Source of the DNA: an uncultured Gammaproteobacteria bacterium
GTDB lineage: Bacteria; Pseudomonadota; Gammaproteobacteria; Arenicellales; JAANXG01
Direction: 5' to 3'
DNA length: 57,767 nt
Assembly (NCBI GenBank): GCA_947259395.1
Contig: CAMYMN010000017.1
Coordinates: 21,419-79,185, forward strand
The notes under the pieces are model-generated. The model made no database searches and had not been told where the DNA came from. It worked only from the letters and a program-made list of their open reading frames with translations. Below, one piece after another: positions 19,619 through 29,291 of this stretch. Position 1 is the first letter of the stretch; each line of letters starts with the position of its first letter. A program made the position numbers and the translations under genes.

Positions 19619-19871
19619 ACGCAACACCGATGTGAGTGGGACGGCGCCCGGGAGACGGCGGATCAGTACCGGCCACTCCGCGCAACGACGTGCATATGAA
19701 CCGTTGGCCCGGCTTTGCGATATGCCGTCCCGCTCGGAAATTGTCGGCCACAAGCTGCCAAGAAGCAAGGCGAACTCAAGGTCCGCGCGCAGCCGCCGGT
19801 GGACATATTTTCAACAACCGTACTTTCCTTGTATCTTTACCTATGGTCCCTAACCCCGCGAGCGCATTAAG

Positions 19872-20609
19872 GTGCCTGATTTAACCCCGCCGATTTTGAT
19901 CTTGTTTGACTGGCACGCGACCCTGGCCGACACCATGGAGGCGATGTACGCGGCGATGGATGACATGTTAGCCGAGCTCGATACCCTCGCGCTGCGGGCG
20001 CGGCTCACGCCGCCGGACAAGAGTAGAACCGAAGACGATCGCAGATTGGTGGCCTACGTCAACGAACACCGACGACTGCATCCCAAGCTCAAGTCGGAGA
20101 AGAAAGTCTCGCGCACCGATCTCTTGGAGGTGTTGTTCGGACCGGACGAGGAGGCCAAACGGCTCGCCCACGAAGCCTTTAATCGGCACTACCGTAATCA
20201 CTATGGTGGTGTCACACCTTTTGAGCCTGGCATTCGCGAAGTGATTGAGGCACTCAAGGCAATGGGCGTAAAGGTCGGAATATTGACCAACCGTGTACAT
20301 GAGTTCTTGGCGCACGAATTGGAACAGATCGACGCCGGCGGTTGGGACGACCTGTTCGAGATCGTCGTCGCCGGTGACGACACCGAGCGGCTGAAACCAT
20401 GGCCGGATCCGGTGCTCAAGGCGCTGCGGACATCTGGTACGTTGGCGACAGCACCACCGACACCATGTCCGCGAAGGCCGCGGGGATCACCAATGTGTTT
20501 TACAACGGCGCTAACTGGGAACCGAAGTGGATTTCCAAGATTTTTCCGGATACCCCGGATCATCCCCATCGGCCGGACCATGTGGTCAACAACTTCAACG
20601 AGCTGTTGA
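19872..20609 (+). pseudogene. HAD-like hydrolase, first copy, frameshifted
   Basis: From the GTG at 19872 the frame encodes a HAD-superfamily domain with motif I LFDWHATLAD (Asp13, and His15 at the usual acid/base Asp position), motif II GILTNR and motif III lysine in ERLKPWPDP. After KPWPDPVLKAL (about 20433) the frame departs from the family and reads junk to a stop at 20609, while motif IV (WYVGDSTTDT) continues in the +2 frame from about 20429. Alignment with copy 2 shows a 25-nt deletion at the junction: 8 nt remain of 33. Restoring it would give one ~542-aa two-domain protein. Confidence 0.7.
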
Positions 20610-21475
20610 CGCTGGTAAGCCAATGCTGGGATCAACACAAAGAGCGCGAAATTGAGAAACTCATCGCACCCACCGTGATCTTGTTTGATTGGCATGCGAC
20701 CCTGGTTGACACCCTGGACGCGATGTACCACGCCGTGGACGACATGTTGATGCAGCTCGAGCCCCTCGGGTTGGTGGAACGCCTGATCGATCCACAGCAA
20801 AGCAAGAATGTCGATGATCAGAAACTGGTGGAGTACGTAAAGGAAAACTACGCGCTCCATCCCAAAGTCAAATCAGCGCGCAAGATATCGCGTACCGACA
20901 TCTTTGAAATATTGTTCGGCGAGGATTATGAGGCCAAGCAGACTGCCCATGAGGCATTCAACATCTGCTACCGGTTACACTACGGCGCAGTGGAACCACT
21001 AGAAGAAGAGATACCCAAGATGCTCCGACGCTTACGAACCCTCGGCATCAAGACCGGCGTTTTGAGCAATCGAGACCGTGAATTTCTTGAGCACGAACTG
21101 GGCGCAGTGGACGGAGTCGGGTGGATCGATCTGTTTGACACCATCGTTGCCGGTGACGATCCGCAGCGGCGAAAACCGGAACCCGATCCCATTTTCAAGG
21201 CGCTCGATAATCTCGATGTCGCTCCCGGCGCGGATTGCTGGTACGTGGGCGACAGCACCACCGATACCATCGCCGCCAAAAACGCGCGCGCCACGAGCAT
21301 ATTTTATAACGGCGCCAAGTGGGACAAAGCATGGCTGGCGAAGATCTTTCCCGGCACCAGCCGCCATCCCCATCGACCGGATATGGTGGTCAACGACTTC
21401 CGCGAACTCTTGCGTGTGGTGGAACGGCTGATAGCGCACCCCGGGCCCGCGGCGGAATCTGTCAGCGGGCGGTGA
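20399..21475 (+). CDS. HAD-like hydrolase: tail of copy 1 fused to complete copy 2
   Basis: This open frame begins inside copy 1 (its motif IV WYVGDSTTDTMSA near residue 13) and continues through a linker into a complete second HAD domain. That domain has motif I LFDWHATLVD, motif II GVLSNR, lysine in QRRKPEPDP and motif IV WYVGDSTTDTIAA. As in copy 1, motif I is DWHAT, with His two residues after the nucleophile instead of Asp. Other HAD enzymes with non-Asp there include phosphonatase (DWAGT) and haloacid dehalogenases, so the reaction may not be simple phosphate-ester hydrolysis. A start within the linker upstream of about 20670 could make copy 2 alone. Confidence 0.75.
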   Translation: MAGSGAQGAADIWYVGDSTTDTMSAKAAGITNVFYNGANWEPKWISKIFPDTPDHPHRPDHVVNNFNELLTLVSQCWDQHKEREIEKLIAPTVILFDWHATLVDTLDAMYHAVDDMLMQLEPLGLVERLIDPQQSKNVDDQKLVEYVKENYALHPKVKSARKISRTDIFEILFGEDYEAKQTAHEAFNICYRLHYGAVEPLEEEIPKMLRRLRTLGIKTGVLSNRDREFLEHELGAVDGVGWIDLFDTIVAGDDPQRRKPEPDPIFKALDNLDVAPGADCWYVGDSTTDTIAAKNARATSIFYNGAKWDKAWLAKIFPGTSRHPHRPDMVVNDFRELLRVVERLIAHPGPAAESVSGR

Positions 21476-21506
21476 ACTTCGCGGTCACCAGCGTGTCGTT
21501 ATTATC

Positions 21507-22493
21507 GTGCCCCCCACCGTGACAGATCGCGCCAAATTCAGCCGTCCGCTGACCCTCGTATTGCTGCTCGGAGTGCTCGCCGGTGCCCCCAATCCGGTGG
21601 GGGCACAACAAGACGCAACGATCGTCGACGTGGGCGACAGCCGCCTGCACGTGGTCATCGAGGATTCTGAGTTCCGTTTAGCGCAGCGAGACATCATTGA
21701 CTGGATACGGCGCAGTGCGGATATCGTCGCCAATTATTATGCACGCTTCCCGACCAAGCGGGCCTATATCGGGGTGCGCGCGGCGGCCGGTGCCGGCGTC
21801 AAAAACGGACGCGCCCTGAGGCACGGTCCCACGGTAAACATCACCATGGGCGTCGAATCCACGTCCCGCGATCTGGACGTGGACTGGATATTGATTCACG
21901 AACTGATCCATTTGGCATTCCCCCGCGTGCCGGACCGTCATCATTGGATCGAGGAGGGGCTTGCGGTGTACGTGGAATCCATCGCGCGCGCGAACGCGGG
22001 GACATTGACCCCGGAACAGGTGTGGCGCGGGTTCGTGCAAGGCATGCCCCACGGGCTGCCGCGCGCCGGCGACCGGGGCCTGGATTTCACGCCCACCTGG
22101 GGGCGCACCTATTGGGGCGGCGCGCTGTTTTGCCTTTTGGCCGACATCGATATCCGCAAGGCGAGCGGCGGAAAAATGACCCTGCGTGATGCGCTGCGTG
22201 GCATCGTCAACGCCGGATTTGACATGACCGATCAGGTCGACTCGCTACCGACAATGCTGAAAATCGCCGACGCAGCCACCAAAACCCCGGCGCTGACCAT
22301 ACTTTACGAACGCATGAAGGACTCCCCCACGGCCATTGATCTGTCGTCCCTGTGGCATCAACTCGGTATCGACACCCAGCAACAGGAAATAAAATTCAAT
22401 GATCGCGCGCCCCTGGCGGCGCTGCGCGCCGCGATTACCGCCGGGGACCGTGCGCGCGCCGCTGAGCGGCATTACAAGGAATTCACGTATTGA
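21507..22493 (+). CDS. Secreted gluzincin-type zinc peptidase-like protein
   Basis: 328 aa with GTG start and a hydrophobic signal segment (LTLVLLLGVLAGAPNPVGAQ, about residues 15-34) with a likely cleavage after GAQ. HELIHL near 130 is an HExxH zinc motif, and IEEGLAVYVE about 20 residues later supplies a third zinc ligand in the gluzincin manner. The cleaved substrate is unknown. It lies 31 bp after the HAD gene and 56 bp before msrB on the same strand. Confidence 0.75.
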   Translation: MPPTVTDRAKFSRPLTLVLLLGVLAGAPNPVGAQQDATIVDVGDSRLHVVIEDSEFRLAQRDIIDWIRRSADIVANYYARFPTKRAYIGVRAAAGAGVKNGRALRHGPTVNITMGVESTSRDLDVDWILIHELIHLAFPRVPDRHHWIEEGLAVYVESIARANAGTLTPEQVWRGFVQGMPHGLPRAGDRGLDFTPTWGRTYWGGALFCLLADIDIRKASGGKMTLRDALRGIVNAGFDMTDQVDSLPTMLKIADAATKTPALTILYERMKDSPTAIDLSSLWHQLGIDTQQQEIKFNDRAPLAALRAAITAGDRARAAERHYKEFTY

Positions 22494-22549
22494 ACTGAGG
22501 CTGCGAGTTGGCGTCTAATGCCACAATGAACACCGGGGAAAAACCGACC

Positions 22550-23056
22550 ATGAAACGACGCAGCTTCTTGTTAGGCGTGCTGGGTTTGAGTGCAACGGCA
22601 CTCGGCACCACGCGTATCCTCAGCGCCGGAACCACAGATCAGAACCGCAAACCCATCGAGAAGATCCATAAAACCGATGCCGAGTGGAAACGACAACTGA
22701 CGCCGAGCCAATATCGCGTGTTGCGCGAAGAGGGTACCGAACGACCGTTTACCAGTCCGCTGGATAAGGAATACGGTAAGGGCGTATACGTATGCGCGGG
22801 ATGTGGCTTGGAGTTGTTCCTATCCGAGACCAAGTACGACAGCGGCACCGGCTGGCCGAGTTTTTATGCGCCTATCGAGGGCCACCTGGAAACCAAGACC
22901 GATTTCAAAATCATTTATCCACGTACCGAGTACCACTGCGCGCGTTGTGGCGGCCATCAAGGTCACGTATTCAACGACGGCCCACCCCCCACCGGCAAGC
23001 GCTGGTGCAATAACGGCGTCGCGCTGCGATTTATCCCGGCAGAGCCCCACTCATAG
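22550..23056 (+). CDS. msrB: MsrB, peptide-methionine (R)-S-oxide reductase with Tat-like signal
   Basis: 168 aa from the ATG at 22550. Earlier starts at 22508 (TTG) and 22526 (ATG) exist, but this one begins directly with the twin-arginine-like signal MKRRSFLLGVLGLSATALG and has GGGGA upstream. The mature part has the zinc pairs CAGC and CARC, the substrate motif GTGWPSF and the catalytic Cys in KRWCNNGVALRF. An exported MsrB would repair oxidised methionine in envelope proteins. Export is inferred from the signal. Confidence 0.9.
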   Translation: MKRRSFLLGVLGLSATALGTTRILSAGTTDQNRKPIEKIHKTDAEWKRQLTPSQYRVLREEGTERPFTSPLDKEYGKGVYVCAGCGLELFLSETKYDSGTGWPSFYAPIEGHLETKTDFKIIYPRTEYHCARCGGHQGHVFNDGPPPTGKRWCNNGVALRFIPAEPHS

Positions 23057-23599
23057 TTCGCTAAGCAATTATCACGCGGGGCGCAACAAGCGTTGCACCC
23101 ACTTGCGACGTGATGATCGCGTCGGACGCCTGCGGCTCGGAGCCGCGCTGGAGCGCAACTCGAGGCGTTCGAGTACGAGACCACCCCGGAACAGTCCGGC
23201 CTCTATAGCTTTATGTGAGTCCGGCAGGCCCGGTGTATACAACGTTCATGGAATTCACAGCTAGCGCAATATCCGGGTCAGTATTCGTGCGTTCAGTCTC
23301 AAAAGTGAGACACCGCGTTGCAAGAATCATTCCGAGCATCACGGTGGGATTTATGGTCAACCAAATAACGCATGAATCATGATCCTGGCGATCCTTGCCC
23401 AAAAGCAGATACCATAGCGATAACGGGCCGCTAGACTACCGGGTTCGTCGGGCAACATTGCCAGCGTGTCGGGTCTATCGTTTAACCGCCCCCGGTAAGC
23501 GATTGAACCGCGCCGAAGTGGAATCGTCCCGGGGTAATTGGATATCATGCATTTTCGCCGACTGGGTAGATTGCTCAACTGTCGGAGGGGGGTAGAGCT
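23057..23599. other. Gene-poor stretch (543 bp)
   Basis: No supported gene, RNA or mobile element. Short frames on both strands have no ribosome-binding site or family resemblance. The 3' end carries the CGGAGG ribosome-binding site and presumably the promoter of the next gene. Confidence 0.5.
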
Positions 23600-24154
23600 A
23601 TGAAGACACGAAACTCGTTGCTGCGACTGTCTACGGTGGTGCTGGTAATTGTGATGGGATCGGCGCCTACCTCGTATGGGGCCGAGGCAACTATGGTGGG
23701 GGTATATGAGGATTGCCAATTCATGACCGGCAGCGTCTTTGTAGAAGGAGACGATCTGTCTGCCGAAGAGAAGGCAAGTGCATCAGCGGCAGTGGAGTCC
23801 GCAATTATCCGTTATGGCTTCGATGGGGCGCTGCCCTATGCCAGCAGGGCTCTGAAACGCTACGGTATTCAAGCCATCAAGATTAAAAGGCAGGGTTATG
23901 CCGGCTGCAGCAACATCACCAGTGGTAAATTCGTTCAAGCAATTGGTAACTATTGCGGCGAGCGCCTGGTCAGCGCCGAGATACGGGTCGACGGAAAGGT
24001 CATGGTCAAGAAAACCGGCGGCCTGTCGTCCTTTGAGGCGTTTGTTGATGAGTCATTGCTGGAGTTGCGGCGTCAGGGGATCTGGGACCGACCGCGTGTT
24101 GAAGTCAACAGCGAAGGCGCGTGCGAGCCCGCGCGTCCCGCTGATCAGAGCTGA
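23600..24154 (+). CDS. Hypothetical exported protein
   Basis: 184 aa with a clear Sec signal peptide (MKTRNSLLRLSTVVLVIVMG..., cleavage probably after SYGAEA near 28-30) and a strong GGAGGGGGG ribosome-binding site. The mature part is a mixed alpha/beta domain with four Cys (EDCQF, AGCSN, NYCGE, EGACE) that could form two disulfides in the periplasm. Not recognised. Confidence 0.75.
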   Translation: MKTRNSLLRLSTVVLVIVMGSAPTSYGAEATMVGVYEDCQFMTGSVFVEGDDLSAEEKASASAAVESAIIRYGFDGALPYASRALKRYGIQAIKIKRQGYAGCSNITSGKFVQAIGNYCGERLVSAEIRVDGKVMVKKTGGLSSFEAFVDESLLELRRQGIWDRPRVEVNSEGACEPARPADQS

Positions 24155-24757
24155 ACATAACGCTAGCCGGCCGTCACCGTACATTGTTTGTCGGGCGCCC
24201 GCCCACATAGCGAGGTCCCCGCGCCTAACCCAGGTCCTGGTGATCAGGATATCCCGGCAGCAATGTCGTGGAATGCGTTGATGCTCAATGGCGGTGGCGG
24301 TGAATTTTGTGGCGCTGGCGAAGGCCCGCTTGCTGTCGCCAAAAAAAGGCCGGCGGCCGACACGGATCGACCACCGACCCACTACCCCACCTATCCGAAA
24401 GGCGGGACAACACAACTATTAAGGAATTTTCTTCCGGCGATGGCCGGAACTACCCCTACCCGAAAAGACTGCTACCAAATATAAGTATAGACCAGCGCGA
24501 GGAAAGCGTAAGAGTAATGGGTGTGATGCACCGCACTCCGGCCTCACGTGATTGTTGGCCCTGCGGATTATTGCGGCTACACTTTGTTCATGGATCTCAA
24601 CCCCCTCCCGGTTCTCAACCCCGGGAACGGGTGAGACGCCCTAAGTACCCGGAGCATGCCGAGTCTGTCGTCCGCTATGTTCAAGGCGATCGATTTCAAA
24701 CTATTGCATTATCCGGATTTCACCAGTAAGTTAAGAGTCTCACTGTGGGGGTGAGAT
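24155..24757. other. Gene-poor stretch (603 bp)
   Basis: No gene I can support. Open frames of 60-140 codons overlap one another in different frames and lack ribosome-binding sites. A short inverted repeat (TCTCAC / GTGAGA, about 24738-24756) sits just before the next start codon and might affect its translation. Confidence 0.45.
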
Positions 24758-24976
24758 ATGACGGAAAACGAAGATCGAAACCGTTTTGCCGTGACAAATC
24801 AGATAGTTATTTCGTCTCGGTATTCTGGCTCTGAGCGCCGTAGAAAGGAACGCCGTGGAAAATCCGATCGCCGTGATGTGCACCGGGCAGACGGCAAGGT
24901 TTCGCGACGCACCGGGAGGGGACGCCGGAGGGGTGAGAAGCTGGGGCTATTTCTGCGGGACGTGGCCAAGAAATAG
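24758..24976 (+). CDS. Small arginine-rich protein
   Basis: 72 aa. Residues 28-60 are strongly basic, with Arg/Lys clusters (SERRRKERRG, SDRR, SRRTGRGRRRG). This suggests nucleic-acid or membrane-surface binding. GGGGGTGAG precedes the ATG. There is no family match, and a chance reading of GC-rich DNA is possible. Confidence 0.45.
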   Translation: MTENEDRNRFAVTNQIVISSRYSGSERRRKERRGKSDRRDVHRADGKVSRRTGRGRRRGEKLGLFLRDVAKK

Positions 24977-25253
24977 CCGGCGCCGTGCACGGCCGGCCGG
25001 ATTGTGTGTGTGCTCCGCCACGCGGGCTAGAGTCACGTTCTTAAATGCTTCTAAAGATACACTGGGCGCCTGGCGGTGCGCAGTGGTCACGTCGATACCC
25101 GAAAGGCAAATGCCCGCCGGATGGGCTGGTGGTCCTCCCATTACTACGCGGCCGCCAAGGTGGTGCGCCGCACCGCAGGGATCACCTCGAATAGGGTAAT
25201 AAGAAGCAATTTACCAGGCTCAACGGCCAACCAGCGAGCCCAATAACGATTAT

Positions 25254-26165
25254 CTACAGGTTCCGAGAATCGATTTCCACGCGGCGACTCGCGAGCCGGG
25301 TCGCTATGTAGATACCGGCGAATATAAAGCTGATACCAACGAGGTGAAACAACGCCAAACGTTCCCCGAGGAAGATTATTGCCAACACGGCGACAAATAC
25401 CGGGACTAAATTGACGAATAGACCCGCCAAGTTCGCGCCACCAGCGTGAACCGCACGGTTCCAAAACACGTAGGCCAGAACCGAAGGAAAAATGCTTACG
25501 TAGCCCAACATGAGAACAGCATCGCGGTCCAACACAAATGTTTTTCCATGCGTTAAATCCCATGCATAAAACGGAATGATCCCGGCGATACCCAACACGA
25601 TGAGCATGGTCAATAGCCCAACCTGATCGATATCTGCGGGCAGGCGCCTGAGAAGCACCGAATACACCGCCCACCCCAGCACCGCAACCAGAATCAAACC
25701 GTCCCCAACATTCACACTAAGATCAATCAGCGTCTCGATGTCTGCACCGCTGATAACATAAAGCACTCCCACTGCAGCCAACAACGCGCCACTGTATTGA
25801 TATGCGTTGGATTTTTCATGGCCGGTCAATGTCGTTAACAACAATATGATGATCGGCAACGAAGCGCTGATGATGCCGACATTGATTGCCGACGTCCAAT
25901 TTAGCGCCCAATATTGAAAGGTGTTGTAAATAGTGACACTCAGAAAAGCGATCACTAGCAAATACTTCCAATTGTTCCGGTAAAACTTCCACTGCCGGCA
26001 CACGGCACGGAACCCAAAAGGCAAGATAATGATCAAGGCAATTACCCAACGCCAAAAAGACAGCGTGAATGGCGGGATGTGTCCACTTGCGATCTTGCCA
26101 ACGATGGCATTGCCGGCCCAAAAAAACACACACAGGGTCAGTAGTACATGGGGAGGCATAGACAT
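25254..26165 (-). CDS. EamA/DMT-superfamily transporter
   Basis: 303 aa with ten predicted membrane helices arranged as two EamA repeats: repeat 1 begins VLLTLCVFFWAGNAIVGKIASG, and repeat 2 follows LSVNVGDGLILVAVLGWAVYSVLLRR. The signatures FSFWRW-like (TLSFWRWVIAL) and GVILISxG-like (AVGVLYVISGAD) fit drug/metabolite transporters. The substrate is unknown. It stands alone on the minus strand. Confidence 0.88.
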   Translation of the reverse strand: MSMPPHVLLTLCVFFWAGNAIVGKIASGHIPPFTLSFWRWVIALIIILPFGFRAVCRQWKFYRNNWKYLLVIAFLSVTIYNTFQYWALNWTSAINVGIISASLPIIILLLTTLTGHEKSNAYQYSGALLAAVGVLYVISGADIETLIDLSVNVGDGLILVAVLGWAVYSVLLRRLPADIDQVGLLTMLIVLGIAGIIPFYAWDLTHGKTFVLDRDAVLMLGYVSIFPSVLAYVFWNRAVHAGGANLAGLFVNLVPVFVAVLAIIFLGERLALFHLVGISFIFAGIYIATRLASRRVEIDSRNL

Positions 26166-26585
26166 TAGTCACGCGTTTGTATTCGTAAACGAAATGAAGC
26201 CGCGATCTTCGCTATCGCACCGATCCGGGTCAAGCCGCTGATCTAGGCTGAATGTTGCACCAAGGCACCCTGCCCCGGATCTTGCCAAGCAACGTGGAGA
26301 GTCGAATCTCGCCATGTCACACCAAAGAAACTGCGTCTGTCACTGGTGTATAGCAGTAAATAGGGGGCAGGGTACATCCCGATGCTGATTGCAGGCGGTG
26401 CAAGCGGGTCGACGAGCGATGCTTCAGACCTAATTCGCCTTGAACCCAAGATACGCGCGTGTATGGCGGCAACACTGCATCACAGGTAACGATGATAATT
26501 CGACAATCGTTCTGAGTTTAATTATCGTAGCGAACGTCCCATGACCCAGGCATGCAATAAAAAATTGTGAATCGGTAACGCAATA
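26166..26585. other. Gene-poor stretch (420 bp) with a spaced inverted repeat
   Basis: No supported gene. A 10-bp inverted repeat ACCCTGCCCC / GGGGCAGGGT lies at 26267-26276 and 26364-26373, too far apart for a simple terminator. A 68-codon minus-strand frame spans it but has no recognisable family. Confidence 0.4.
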
Positions 26586-27461
26586 ATGAGATGGAGAACC
26601 GGAAGACGCAGCAGCAATATTGAGGATCGCCGTGGTCGCAGTCCCGTTCGCGGCATGTCGCGGGGCGTCAAGTTTGGCGGCGGATTCGGCCTGTTAGCGC
26701 TGGTGGCGGTCCTGTTTCTCGGTGGGAACCCCACCCAGATCCTCAACATGCTCGCCGGCGGCGGTGGGTCGATGAGTCCGCAACCGCAGCGGCAAGAAGC
26801 CCCGCGGCCAGGTGCGCCCGGGGACGAGGGAGCGCAGTTTGTGTCCGTGGTGCTGGCGGATACCGAGGATACCTGGAATGCTCTGTTCCGATCCGCCGGG
26901 GCACGTTATCAGCCACCGAAGCTGGTGTTGTATACCGATGGCGTGCAGTCCGCGTGTGGCTTCAGCTCGGCGGCAACCGGTCCGTTTTATTGTCCCCCCG
27001 ATCAGAAGGTCTACATTGACCTGGGATTCTTCCGTCAGTTACGGCAGTTCGGCGCGTCCGGTGATTTCGCTCAGGCCTATGTCATCAGTCATGAGATCGC
27101 GCATCACGTTCAGAACCTGCTGGGGACGTCGCAACAAGTCAGGCAATTGCAAGCACAGGCCCCGCAGTCCCAGGCTAACGCACTGTCGGTGCTCACCGAG
27201 CTGCAGGCGGATTGCTACGCCGGGGTGTGGGCGCATCACGCGCACAAACAACGGCGAATTCTCGAACCCGGGGATGCCGAGGAGGGCCTGCGCGCCGCGG
27301 CATCGGTGGGAGATGACCGCATGCAGCAGATGGCCGGCCGACGCATTCAGCCGGAGTCCTTCACCCACGGATCCGCGGAACAACGCATGCATTGGTTCCG
27401 CACCGGCTTAACGACCGGCAGACTGGACGCCTGCGACACCTTTGCCCAGGCCAGCCGCTGA
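26586..27461 (+). CDS. YpfJ-type neutral zinc metallopeptidase family protein
   Basis: 291 aa. It has an N-terminal basic segment, one membrane helix (GGFGLLALVAVLFLGGNP, about 32-50) and then a Gly/Pro/Gln-rich linker. The catalytic domain carries HEIAHH (near 166) and the downstream ELQADCYAGVWAHH, which supplies the third ligand. Family features ACGFSSAATGPFYCPPDQKVYIDLGFF are present. The family is annotated as neutral zinc metallopeptidase; its substrates are unknown. Membrane-anchored with the enzyme probably periplasmic. Confidence 0.9.
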   Translation: MRWRTGRRSSNIEDRRGRSPVRGMSRGVKFGGGFGLLALVAVLFLGGNPTQILNMLAGGGGSMSPQPQRQEAPRPGAPGDEGAQFVSVVLADTEDTWNALFRSAGARYQPPKLVLYTDGVQSACGFSSAATGPFYCPPDQKVYIDLGFFRQLRQFGASGDFAQAYVISHEIAHHVQNLLGTSQQVRQLQAQAPQSQANALSVLTELQADCYAGVWAHHAHKQRRILEPGDAEEGLRAAASVGDDRMQQMAGRRIQPESFTHGSAEQRMHWFRTGLTTGRLDACDTFAQASR

Positions 27462-27517
27462 CGCGGCAACCGAAACGCTCGCCCGTGGCGAGTGATCGAG
27501 CACGATTGGCATAGCTG

Positions 27518-28360
27518 ATGGAAACTGGCGTTTTCCTGCTGGTCCTGGTCGCTGCGCTACTGCACGCAGTTTGGAACGCGGCCGTCAAGTTCGATGATGA
27601 CCGGCTGGGTGCAATGGCGGTTTTGGTCCTTGGCTGTGGTCTGCTCGCCGCACTCGCGTTGCCATGGGTGGATCATCCAGCACCGGCCAGCTGGCCGTTT
27701 CTCGCCGCTTCGCTAGCGTGTCATTTCGGCTACAAAATAGCTCTAGTGCGCGCCTACAGCCACGGTGGCTTTGCCCAGGTCTATCCAATTGCGCGCGGGG
27801 TGGCGCCGTTGCTGGTGACCCTGTGGGCGGTGGGTTTGTTTGGTGAATCGATAACCCCAGCGCAAGTCACCGCAATCGGCGCCGTCATCATCGGCGTGTT
27901 AATCCTCGCCCTGCGCGGCCAGGGCCTTCTGACCCATGACCGGCGCGCTGTCGGCTACGCATTGCTCACCGCACTGTTCATCAGCGGCTACACGGTGTTC
28001 GATGGCATCGGTGTGCGCCACGCCGGCGGCCCACACGGCTATATCGTGTGGTTGTTCATCCTCGATGCGATTCCGTTTTTGTTACTCGCGGTCGGCATTC
28101 ATAAAACACAAACGTTGGAGATCATGCGCACCAGGTGGCGCCTGGGTCTCGTCGCCGGAGGGATGTCGCTTGCCGCCTACTGGTTGGTCGTGTGGGCGAT
28201 GAGCCTGGCCTCGATACCGGTGGTGTCCGCGTTGCGCGAAACATCCATTGTATTCGCGGCATTGATCGGCATTTTCCTGTTCAAGGAACCAATGGGCATC
28301 CGCCACTTCGCAGCCGCGGTATCGGTCGCCGCCGGCGTAATTATCCTGCGCGCGTATTAA
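27518..28360 (+). CDS. EamA/DMT-superfamily transporter
   Basis: 280 aa, about nine to ten membrane helices. Repeat 1 has LLHAVWNAAVK and YSHGGFAQVYPIARGVAPLLVTLWA; repeat 2 ends with ETSIVFAALIGIFLFKEPMG. This is the EamA subgroup often found beside amino acid or phosphonate genes, but the substrate cannot be assigned. It is convergent with tauC. Confidence 0.87.
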   Translation: METGVFLLVLVAALLHAVWNAAVKFDDDRLGAMAVLVLGCGLLAALALPWVDHPAPASWPFLAASLACHFGYKIALVRAYSHGGFAQVYPIARGVAPLLVTLWAVGLFGESITPAQVTAIGAVIIGVLILALRGQGLLTHDRRAVGYALLTALFISGYTVFDGIGVRHAGGPHGYIVWLFILDAIPFLLLAVGIHKTQTLEIMRTRWRLGLVAGGMSLAAYWLVVWAMSLASIPVVSALRETSIVFAALIGIFLFKEPMGIRHFAAAVSVAAGVIILRAY

Positions 28361-28418
28361 CTCGCATGTTGCAGGTGAAACCGGTTGCTTATCAGTCGAT
28401 GCAAACCACTGATTGACG

Positions 28419-29291
28419 CTACATCTGGCCTTTCCAGGGCACCAGAAGACGCTCGATCCAACGCATGAGCAAATCGAACAGATAAGCGATGATGCCAATG
28501 ACGATGATCCCCATGATCACCACATCGGTAACCAGGAACTCTGACGCATTCAGCACCATATATCCCAAGCCGGCCTCGGCCGCCACCATCTCCGCCGCAA
28601 CCAGGGTGGTCCAACCGAAACCAATACCGATGCGCATGCCGGTCAATATCTCCGGCATCGCACCTTTTAGAATGACATGCAAGATGACCTGGACACGGGT
28701 CGCCCCCAGCGAGTAAGCGGCGTGGATCTGCTCGATCGACACCGAACGCACGCCGGCACGGGCATTCAGGGCCATGGGGGCAAACATGGCAAGATAAATC
28801 AGGATCAACTTCGATGTCTCGCCGATTCCGAACCAAATGATCGTCAACGGCAGGTAGGCAAGCGGGGGAATCGGTCGATAGAACTCGATCGGCGGATCAA
28901 AAATCCCGCGCATCACGCGATTAACACCCATGAATATGCCGACGGGAATGGCGGTCAGCGCCGCGGCAAAAAATGCGCCGAACACCCGGCCCATACTCCA
29001 CAAGGTGTGTTGCATCAGGTTGGACCCGCCAAAACCTTCGGTGGCGACTTCGACAAATTTATCGAACACCATCGCCGGCGACGGCAGAAACAGCGGTTTG
29101 ATCAGACCCAACGCGGTGACCGCGTACCACAACAGGAACAATCCAAGGCTCGATGCTACGCTGATCGCCACGCTGCTGCCCTGACCCGGCGCTCCGTAGG
29201 ACTCGCCGGGTTTGGCCGGACCTTTTGAAAAGACGTTGGCGATGGCGCTCAACACACCGCCCTTGGGTACCGTTACCGCAGTATCAGACAT
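28419..29291 (-). CDS. tauC: TauC-like ABC transporter permease
   Basis: 290 aa from the ATG at 29291, which has GAGGCGATC just ahead of it. It is an inner-membrane permease of the taurine/nitrate/sulfonate family, with about six helices and the permease EAA loop ([26 protein letters not shown]). [22 protein letters not shown] is a family signature. Its start lies inside the end of tauB (8-bp overlap), and it forms the membrane channel with TauA and TauB. Confidence 0.9.
   Translation of the reverse strand: MSDTAVTVPKGGVLSAIANVFSKGPAKPGESYGAPGQGSSVAISVASSLGLFLLWYAVTALGLIKPLFLPSPAMVFDKFVEVATEGFGGSNLMQHTLWSMGRVFGAFFAAALTAIPVGIFMGVNRVMRGIFDPPIEFYRPIPPLAYLPLTIIWFGIGETSKLILIYLAMFAPMALNARAGVRSVSIEQIHAAYSLGATRVQVILHVILKGAMPEILTGMRIGIGFGWTTLVAAEMVAAEAGLGYMVLNASEFLVTDVVIMGIIVIGIIAYLFDLLMRWIERLLVPWKGQM

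Noticed and set aside
20380-20440. Programmed ribosomal frameshift in the HAD gene
   Set aside because: The two frames differ by a 25-nt gap relative to copy 2, and no slippery heptamer with a following stem was seen; a deletion explains it better.
26243-26449. 68-codon minus-strand frame in a gap
   Set aside because: No ribosome-binding site, no recognised family and an inverted repeat crossing it; coding status is not supported.
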